DNA from: an uncultured Lachnospiraceae bacterium
Lineage (GTDB): Bacteria > Bacillota > Clostridia > Lachnospirales > Lachnospiraceae
Direction: 5' to 3'
Assembly (NCBI GenBank): GCA_910577065.1
Contig: CAJTLD010000034.1
Coordinates: 1,658 to 21,623, forward strand
Length of the DNA: 19,966 bases
Part shown: in pieces, positions 14,667 through 19,966 of the stretch
How the letters are laid out: each line of letters starts with the position of its first letter
Numbering within the stretch: the first letter of the stretch is position 1
The notes under the pieces: model-generated
Databases searched by the model: none
The model's input: the letters and a program-made list of their open reading frames with translations, nothing else
What the model was told of the DNA's origin: nothing
Position numbers and translations under genes: made by a program

Positions 14667-15683
14667 TTATTTTAATAGTCTTGTCTTCATATTAAATGTC
14701 AGACGCTTGTATTTGTCGTCGGAAATAATCTTGATCAGGCCGCGCACCACCGTTTCTTCCGGGCTTTCGCAGGTGTTGACGCGGATGTTTGTAATCTGCG
14801 TAAACAACTCGTCGAGCCCCTGGATCAAAGATCCGCCTCCGGTAATGTAAATCCCGGCGTGGATGATATCCCTTGCAACCTCGGGCGGCGTTTTCTCTAA
14901 GATCATCTTAATGGAGTTGCAGATGGAACTCAGATTGTCCTTGATCGCCTCATATACAGTCTGTGCATTTATTTCGAGTTCAATCGGCAAACCGCTGACC
15001 AAATCGCGTCCGACGATAATCATGCTCTCCTCCCGCCCGGGCAGGCCGGAGCCGAGCGTCTCCTTTAGCGCTTTTGCGGTCTTTTGCCCGATGACCAGGT
15101 TAAAGGTGCGCTTGATATAGCTGATGATGGACTCGTCCAGCCGGTTGCCGCCGAAATGCAGAAGGTCGCTTAGCACCAGGCCGCCTAAGGAAATAACGGA
15201 AATCTCCGTCGTGTCCGCGCCGATATCCACCACCATAACCCCGGTCGGTTCATTGACGTCTAATCCAAGCCCCGCGGCGTCCGCAATCGGTTTTTCGCAG
15301 AGCAGTACGTTTTTGGGCTTTACCTTGCTTTTATAAAACAGATCAAAGAAAGCTTTTTTCTCTACTTCCGTAATATCCGTAGGCACCGCCACAATGTATT
15401 CCGCGCCATGGACCTTGCCCTTGGAACGGGCTTCCAGGAAATCAAAAATCATGGTCTGTACATTGTTGAAATCGGCAATGACGCCGTTTACGATGGGAAA
15501 CGTGACATGGATCGTTTCCGGTGCTTTTTCATACATGGCATATGCAACATCCCCATAAGCGTACATCTGGTTCTTGTTTACAATGGCAATCGTATTTTTT
15601 TCGTTTAATATCTTGCCGGTCGATTTGCAGAAGACTTTGATATTACAGGTTCCCAAATCAATGCAGTAAATATTGTTATTCAT
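14667..15683 (-). CDS. mreB: Actin-like rod shape-determining protein MreB (divergent member)
   Basis: 338 residues, actin/Hsp70-fold ATPase that forms membrane filaments directing lateral wall synthesis. The phosphate-1 loop is CIDLGTCNIKVF (7-18), phosphate-2 is VVDIGADTTEISVI (151-164), and the adenosine motif ITGGGSLIQGL is near 284-294. Several normally near-invariant stretches differ: phosphate-2 is usually DIGGGTTE, and phosphate-1 usually DLGTANTL. Its position directly ahead of mreC and mreD supports the MreB role. The start has GAAGGGAG upstream; radC ends 21 nt before. Alternatives are an Mbl- or MreBH-type paralogue; which one cannot be told from sequence alone. Confidence 0.9.
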   Translation of the reverse strand: MNNNIYCIDLGTCNIKVFCKSTGKILNEKNTIAIVNKNQMYAYGDVAYAMYEKAPETIHVTFPIVNGVIADFNNVQTMIFDFLEARSKGKVHGAEYIVAVPTDITEVEKKAFFDLFYKSKVKPKNVLLCEKPIADAAGLGLDVNEPTGVMVVDIGADTTEISVISLGGLVLSDLLHFGGNRLDESIISYIKRTFNLVIGQKTAKALKETLGSGLPGREESMIIVGRDLVSGLPIELEINAQTVYEAIKDNLSSICNSIKMILEKTPPEVARDIIHAGIYITGGGSLIQGLDELFTQITNIRVNTCESPEETVVRGLIKIISDDKYKRLTFNMKTRLLK

Positions 15684-15704
15684 GTAGTTCTCCCTTCAAT
15701 CTGC

Positions 15705-16403
15705 TTATGGCGAGTGCAGCAGATGTTCCTCTTTAAAGCTGAAATATTGGTTGTCGCCTATGATGATGTGATCCGATAATTGTATCCCTAACAATGCGCC
15801 GCCCTCTGCAATCCGCCTGGTTACAAGCCGGTCCTGCATACTGGGCTGCGGGGCGCCGCTGGGGTGGTTGTGCAGCAGGATGATATGGACTGCCTGCTTT
15901 GCCAGTGCGCAAAGAAATACTTCCCTGGGTGAAATCAGCGAGGCGTTTACGGTACCCACTGAGATCACCTCGTCCCCAAGCAGAACGCACTGTGAATCAT
16001 ACATGCTTACAATCAGCTTTTCTTTGTTCTCATGCCGCAGTTCTTCCATATAATAAGCCGCAACCGAAGACGCGCTGTTTAAAGATACTTCACGGGCGCG
16101 CGTCGCTTTTGTCAGCCGTTTGGTAATCTCCGCAAGGCATTTCAGCTGGACCGCCTTGACCTTGCCGATGCCGGGAATGCCCTTTAGTTCTTTGACGCTT
16201 AAGCTGTAGAGGTTTAAAAGGCTCTTTTCCTTGCGGTTTAAAATCTCCTGCGCTAATTCAATGGATTTTTTCCCCGTTGTCCCGGTACGGATAATGACCG
16301 CTAAAAGTTCTGCGTCCGACAGGTGCTCTGCCCCGAAACGAAGGCATTTTTCGTAGGGTTTCTCGGATTCCGGTAATTCTTTTACCGTGATGTGTTGGTT
16401 CAT
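15705..16403 (-). CDS. radC: RadC/JAB-domain protein (DNA-repair-associated, function unsettled)
   Basis: 232 residues. The N-terminus has a helix-hairpin-helix-like segment (KELKGIPGIGKVKA, 71-84) and the C-terminus a JAB/MPN metal-binding domain with H178-N-H180-P-S182 and D191 (HNHPSG...D), the JAMM ligand pattern. The block EVISVGTVNASLISPREVF (145-163) is typical of RadC. Family knowledge: the name came from a radiation phenotype later ascribed to recG, and the biochemical activity is not settled. AGAAAGGA precedes the ATG. Position between the PLP lyase and mreB is a common Firmicute arrangement (radC-mreBCD). Confidence 0.95.
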   Translation of the reverse strand: MNQHITVKELPESEKPYEKCLRFGAEHLSDAELLAVIIRTGTTGKKSIELAQEILNRKEKSLLNLYSLSVKELKGIPGIGKVKAVQLKCLAEITKRLTKATRAREVSLNSASSVAAYYMEELRHENKEKLIVSMYDSQCVLLGDEVISVGTVNASLISPREVFLCALAKQAVHIILLHNHPSGAPQPSMQDRLVTRRIAEGGALLGIQLSDHIIIGDNQYFSFKEEHLLHSP

Positions 16404-16460
16404 GGAATGTCCTTTCTACTCCCTGCCTGTAGGGTTCGATTGTAAATTCCAGGTTTTATT

Positions 16461-17765
16461 CTACCACATTAGATCCTTATTAACAAGATTTTGCTCATAA
16501 AGTTTTTGCAGCGACATTAAAATTCCGAATTTTGCATGGTGCCAGGTCAGACCGCCCTGGAAATAAACCGCGTGCGGCGGCTTGATTGGCCCGTCTGCGC
16601 TCAGTTCGATGGAGGAGCCCTGTACAAAGGCGCCCGCCGCCATGATGACTTCGCTGTCATAGCCCGGCATGGCCCAGGGTTCCGGCGTAACGTACGAATC
16701 CACCGGAGCCGCCGCCTGGATGCCTTTGCAGAATGCAATCATGGCGTTCGGATTGTGAAACGTAACTGCCTGGATAATATCGTGGCGGTCCTCGGAGCCG
16801 TTTGGCAAAACGTCAAATCCCAGGGTTTCATAGATGTTTGCGGCAAAAATCGCGCCTTTTAACGCCGCGTTTACAACCGTCGGCGCTAAAAACAGTCCCT
16901 GGTAAAACGACTGGATAACGCCGAGGGAAGCCCCGACTTCTTTGCCGAGCCCGGGCGAGGTCAAACGGTACGCCGCATTCTCCACACATTCTTTTTTGCC
17001 TGCGAGATAGCCGCCGATTGGGGCCAGGCCGCCGCCCGGATTTTTGATCAGAGAACCGACGATGAGATCCGCGCCGACCTCAAGCGGCTCTTTTTCTTCG
17101 ACAAATTCGCCGTAACAGTTGTCTACCATACAGATAATGTCCGGTTTTACGGATTTTAAAAACGCGACCAGCTCTCCGATCCTGGCTACGGAAAGCGTAG
17201 GCCTTGTGGCGTAGCCTTTGGAGCGCTGGATGGTGGCAAGCTTTGTCCGCTTTGTTACCGCCGCCCGGATTTTTTCGTAGTCAAAACTGCCGTCGGGCAG
17301 CAAATCCACCTGGCGGTAAGCAATGCCGTATTCCGCTAAGGAGCCCTTTGCCGGGCGGATGCCAATTACGCTTTCAAGCGTATCGTAAGGCTTTCCGACC
17401 GGGGAAAGCAGTTCGTCCCCGGGACGCAGGTTCGATAACAGGGCGAGGGCGAGCGCATGCGTACCGCAGGTGATTTGCGGGCGCACCAGCGCGTCTTCCG
17501 CGCAAAAACACGCGGCGTAAACCGCTTCTAAGGTATCCCTGCCCAAATCATTGTATCCGTACCCGTTTGTGGCCTGGAAGCATTCCGCGCTGACTTTTGC
17601 CTGCTGCATGGCGCGCAGGACTTTCAGCTGATTGCATTCGGTTACCCGATCGAGCGCGTCAAAGCGGGCTTTTAATTTTTCTTCTGTTTTTGCGCCGAAG
17701 GCATAGACCTCTTTGCAGATTCCGAGGCGTTCGTATTGCTGCTGTATTGCGTTATTGTGACTCAT
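16461..17765 (-). CDS. PLP-dependent methionine gamma-lyase / 'aluminum resistance' family protein
   Basis: 434 residues, a fold type I PLP enzyme of the Met_gamma_lyase_2 / YnbB-like family that is usually found near miaA or hfq in Firmicutes. The presumed Schiff-base lysine is K241 in SLIKNPGGGLAPIGGY (238-252), and D215-N216 in VDNCYGEF fits the pyridine-contacting Asp. Other conserved parts are TNGYGYNDLGRDTLE (66-80) and ITCGTHA (98-104). The true substrate of this family is not established, so the specific names should be treated as labels. It overlaps the miaA stop by 14 nt; AAAAGGGGA lies 8 nt upstream of its ATG. The DNA here is locally GC-rich (over 60% near 17400-17520). Confidence 0.88.
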   Translation of the reverse strand: MSHNNAIQQQYERLGICKEVYAFGAKTEEKLKARFDALDRVTECNQLKVLRAMQQAKVSAECFQATNGYGYNDLGRDTLEAVYAACFCAEDALVRPQITCGTHALALALLSNLRPGDELLSPVGKPYDTLESVIGIRPAKGSLAEYGIAYRQVDLLPDGSFDYEKIRAAVTKRTKLATIQRSKGYATRPTLSVARIGELVAFLKSVKPDIICMVDNCYGEFVEEKEPLEVGADLIVGSLIKNPGGGLAPIGGYLAGKKECVENAAYRLTSPGLGKEVGASLGVIQSFYQGLFLAPTVVNAALKGAIFAANIYETLGFDVLPNGSEDRHDIIQAVTFHNPNAMIAFCKGIQAAAPVDSYVTPEPWAMPGYDSEVIMAAGAFVQGSSIELSADGPIKPPHAVYFQGGLTWHHAKFGILMSLQKLYEQNLVNKDLMW

Positions 17766-18708
17766 GTAGTATCCCCTTTTCTTTTAGTATCGTAACCATG
17801 CGCTCCAGTATGGCGTTGGTATCGTAGTCAAATTCCTGCTTGTCAAGCCAGATAACGTCCCGTTCCCTGCGGAACCAGGTCAGCTGGCGTTTGGCAAAAC
17901 GCCTGGTATCGCGTTTTAAAACGGATACGGCTTCCGGAAGGGTACGCTCCCCGTCCAGAAAGGAAAGCAGTTCCTTGTATCCAAGCCCCTGCATGGACAC
18001 CATGCCTTTGTGGCAGCCCATATTTTTTAAAGCTTCCACCTCCGAAAGCAGGCCCTGCGCAAGCATCTGGTCTACGCGCCGTTCGATTTTTTGGTACAGC
18101 AGTTCTCTCTTTTCGTTTAAGACGAAGTAGGCAAACGCATAGGGAGACGGCTTCTGCCGTTCCGTTTGGTTGTGCTCCGAAATCGGATAGCCGTTTTGCC
18201 GGTAAAATTCGAGCGCGCGGATAACGCGCTTGATATTGTTGGGATGGATGGCGTTTGCGGAGGGCAAATCCACTTTTTCAAGTTCTCTGTGGAGCGCTTC
18301 GCTGCCGTGCCGGACGGCATATGCCGTAAGCTCCTCCCGGATTTTGCCGGACGCCCGTTCTTCGGAAAAATCAATGCCGTAGAGCACGGACTGGATATAA
18401 AACCCGGTGCCGCCGACAAGAATCGGAATCCGCCCGGCGGCATAGATTTCCTGCATATATTTGGACGCCAGTTTCTGAAACAGGACAATATTAAATTCTT
18501 CGTCCGGATTCAGCTCGTCAATCAGGTAATGCGGGACGCCCTGCATTTCTTTTGGCCTGATTTTGGCGGAGCCGATATCCATGTGACGGTACACCTGCAT
18601 GGAATCCGCGGAAATGACAGATCCGCCGATTCTTTTTGCCAGTTTTACGGAAAGCGCTGTTTTGCCGGACGCGGTAGGCCCGGCGAGTATGATAAGCGGC
18701 GGTTTCAT
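17752..18708 (-). CDS. miaA: tRNA dimethylallyltransferase
   Basis: 318 residues from the ATG at 18708. It transfers a dimethylallyl group to A37 of tRNAs that read codons beginning with U. The P-loop GPTASGKT (10-17), ISADSMQVYRHMDIGSAK (32-49) and GGTGFYIQSVLYG (99-111) are the family's nucleotide and substrate binding parts. The ATG lies 1 nt past the mutL stop, with AAGAGGA inside the mutL end. A longer reading from 18819 would add 37 residues read out of frame through mutL, which is not credible. The mutL-miaA pairing is classical in bacteria and supports both calls. Confidence 0.96.
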   Translation of the reverse strand: MKPPLIILAGPTASGKTALSVKLAKRIGGSVISADSMQVYRHMDIGSAKIRPKEMQGVPHYLIDELNPDEEFNIVLFQKLASKYMQEIYAAGRIPILVGGTGFYIQSVLYGIDFSEERASGKIREELTAYAVRHGSEALHRELEKVDLPSANAIHPNNIKRVIRALEFYRQNGYPISEHNQTERQKPSPYAFAYFVLNEKRELLYQKIERRVDQMLAQGLLSEVEALKNMGCHKGMVSMQGLGYKELLSFLDGERTLPEAVSVLKRDTRRFAKRQLTWFRRERDVIWLDKQEFDYDTNAILERMVTILKEKGILHESQ

Positions 18709-18709
18709 A

Positions 18710-19663
18710 TTATACAATCCTCTTAAATTTCTTTTCGATTTCGTACTTGCCCATCGAAATAATCGTCGGCCTGCCGTGCGGGCAAAAATACGGGTTTTCC
18801 AGTTCCAAAAGTTCTGCAATCAGGCGCTTGGCTTCCTGCGGGCTTAAGGCGTGGTTGCCTTTTACCGCGGCTTTACAGGACATGGACGCGATTTTTTCAA
18901 GCATCTGTTCCGGAGCGCCGGCTCTTTTGATTTCCTCGTGGGAATCTAAAATTTCTAACAGGATCTGTCTGGCGTCAAGGCCGAACAAATTCCCGGGCAC
19001 GCCGCAGACGGCGTATTCCCGGCCGCCGAACGGCTCGATTTCAAAACCGAGCGCATTCAGGTGCTGCCCTAAGGAAGAAAGCGCCTGCTCTTCCTGATTG
19101 TCTAAGGTCAGTATCATCGGCGGGGACAGAAGCTGCGTGGCGCTTTCCTTTTCTTTTAACGAACCAAGCGTTTTTTCATACAGCACTTTTTCGTGGGCGG
19201 CGTGCTGGTCGATGATAAAAAGCTTTTCGTCGTATTCGACAAGCCAGTAGGTGCCAAACAGCTGGCCGATGATTTTGTGCTGCCGTCTGGAGATTTCTGA
19301 GAGAAATTTCCCTTCGTAGACAAGTTCTTCCTGGACGTAATCGGGCGCTGCAGGCGGGGCGCTGCAAGACGCCTGATTTTGCGCGTGTTGTCCGGAGGCG
19401 TCTGGTATGTAGGGCTGCTGTGCCTGCAGGGGGAGCGCGGCGCTGTTTGAGACAGGATTGTTTTCATTGTTGGCCATATCCTGCCCGTCTGCAGAATGAG
19501 AGTTTTTTCTGTCGGGTATCAACTGTCCTTCGGACATTTGATTGTCTTTTGTACCGGATATCCCCTGCGCATCAAACGACTTCCTACTTTGGCTGTCTGA
19601 AATATCCTGTTCTTTTGGTACTTGTCCGCCTTCTCCTATTTGCCCGTTTTCTATGCCGGACAT
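18710..19663 (-). CDS. mutL: DNA mismatch repair protein MutL, C-terminal part (frameshifted gene)
   Basis: The first ATG in this frame is at 19663 (317 residues), but the frame is open from 19711 down. It holds part of the flexible linker (1-110) and the dimerisation/endonuclease domain (about 112-317). The endonuclease motifs are present: DQHAAHEK (152-159), SCKAAVKG (262-269) and CPHGRPT (294-300), plus a final FKR. This marks a MutL with latent nicking activity, as in bacteria lacking MutH. The reading frame does not connect to the upstream piece (19584-19966): a +1 shift separates them near 19714. No good ribosome binding site precedes 19663, so it is not obviously an independent gene. 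Status as a real break versus a sequence error is unresolved. Confidence 0.85.
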   Translation of the reverse strand: MSGIENGQIGEGGQVPKEQDISDSQSRKSFDAQGISGTKDNQMSEGQLIPDRKNSHSADGQDMANNENNPVSNSAALPLQAQQPYIPDASGQHAQNQASCSAPPAAPDYVQEELVYEGKFLSEISRRQHKIIGQLFGTYWLVEYDEKLFIIDQHAAHEKVLYEKTLGSLKEKESATQLLSPPMILTLDNQEEQALSSLGQHLNALGFEIEPFGGREYAVCGVPGNLFGLDARQILLEILDSHEEIKRAGAPEQMLEKIASMSCKAAVKGNHALSPQEAKRLIAELLELENPYFCPHGRPTIISMGKYEIEKKFKRIV

Positions 19664-19966
19664 ACTTTGCCTGTTTGGAATTTGCTCTTGTTTTTTGCCG
19701 GAAATATCCTGTTACCTGTTTGCTTTCTCTTTTTTGTATATCCGGCAGCGGTTTTGTGCTGCCCGGACTTCCATGCATCCTCCCCGGGTATTTCGGTTCA
19801 TACGGCGAATCCCTTTGTACGGCGGCCTGCATTTTTTCGAGGCGTTTCTTTTCAAACGGCTCCGGCAGACGCTGCTTGTTTTTGGGAAGCGGCTTATTTG
19901 TTCCGGAAGTTTTCGTTTCCGGATACGCCGTTTTAATATGTTCCCGCCCCAGCAAAAGTTCACGGA
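19584..19966 (-). pseudogene. mutL: mutL, middle part ahead of the frameshift (5' end beyond window)
   Basis: Reading from the window edge this frame starts RELLLGREHIKTAYPETK, which looks like the end of the MutL N-terminal ATPase half before the linker, and goes on into a proline-, lysine- and glutamine-rich linker. After about 19714 the frame no longer looks like natural protein (basic run RKRANRRRRTSTKR) and stops at 19584, while the C-terminal domain continues in the neighbouring frame. Dropping the single base at 19714 would join them as KQEQDIS. The rest of the gene lies outside the window. Confidence 0.65.
19599..19713 (-). repeat. Degenerate repeat in the mutL linker (two copies of a 13-bp unit)
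   Basis: The plus-strand 13-mer GAAATATCCTGTT occurs at 19701-19713 and again at 19599-19611, 102 bp (34 codons) apart, so both copies share a frame. In the C-terminal mutL frame both encode QDIS. The surrounding linker is loosely repetitive (MSGIENGQ, GISGTKDNQ, GQLIPDRKNS). Confidence 0.6.

Noticed and set aside
16404..16460. Possible promoter or terminator in the 57-nt gap before radC
   Set aside because: A TTTACA is present but no -10 box lies at proper spacing, and the CCCT/AGGG pairing is too short with no T-run.
18166..18726. 186-codon open frame on the plus strand opposite miaA
   Set aside because: It is a shadow of miaA: the minus-strand frame has clear catalytic motifs, while this one has no recognisable domain and no gene context.
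18709..18819. Longer MiaA N-terminus from 18819
   Set aside because: These codons are the mutL 3' end read out of frame; MiaA proteins start just before the GPTASGKT loop.
1..19966. Search for tRNA, rRNA, CRISPR arrays, insertion sequences, phage or toxin-antitoxin genes
   Set aside because: No cloverleaf, regular spaced repeat, transposase or terminal inverted repeat was recognised by eye; genes cover nearly all of the window.

Overview
The window looks like a chromosomal core region of a low-to-mid GC Gram-positive Firmicute of the class Clostridia, most likely a Lachnospiraceae-type organism. This rests on gene order and protein style: mutL-miaA-(PLP lyase)-radC leading into mreBCD, a PBP2 and minCDE; a HlyD-like gene in front of a yggS-sepF-ylmH set; strong AGGAGG ribosome binding sites; and a consensus sigma-A promoter. 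Species cannot be fixed by reading alone. All genes except one lie on the minus strand, so transcription runs from the right end of the window to the left.

Region 1 (19966 to about 16461): the 3' part of mutL, miaA and a PLP-dependent 'methionine gamma-lyase/aluminum resistance' family gene, packed with overlaps or 1-nt gaps. mutL runs off the window edge and is interrupted by a frameshift in its low-complexity linker. Region 2 (16403 to 6069): radC, then the cell-shape and division-site genes mreB, mreC, mreD, PBP2 (mrdA), minC, minD, minE and a rodA-type SEDS glycosyltransferase, then mgsA and a D,D-carboxypeptidase. Gaps are 0-57 nt or overlaps, which suggests one or a few operons combining lateral-wall synthesis with Min placement of the Z ring. 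The PBP2 carries an extra segment of about 245 residues, MreB is a divergent member, and MgsA has Ser where the catalytic Asp is expected.

Region 3 (6068 to 5120): a small transcription-unit boundary. A 139-residue P-loop protein of unknown function has its own sigma-A promoter and a hairpin terminator. The only plus-strand gene, a 70-residue DUF378 membrane protein, converges on it and diverges from the next operon. Region 4 (5119 to 1): an operon of a HlyD-like membrane-anchored protein, yggS, sepF, ylmH, aroB, lspA and the first 14 codons of an RluA-family pseudouridine synthase. This is a version of the Gram-positive ylm division cluster with aroB inserted and ylmG/divIVA/ileS not present.

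No tRNA, rRNA, CRISPR, insertion sequence or phage gene was seen, and no gene-free stretch exceeds 140 bases. I found no clear-cut new multi-gene system. The best leads are the PBP2 insertion, the MgsA substitution, the P-loop orphan, the HlyD-like protein in the sepF operon and the mutL frameshift.
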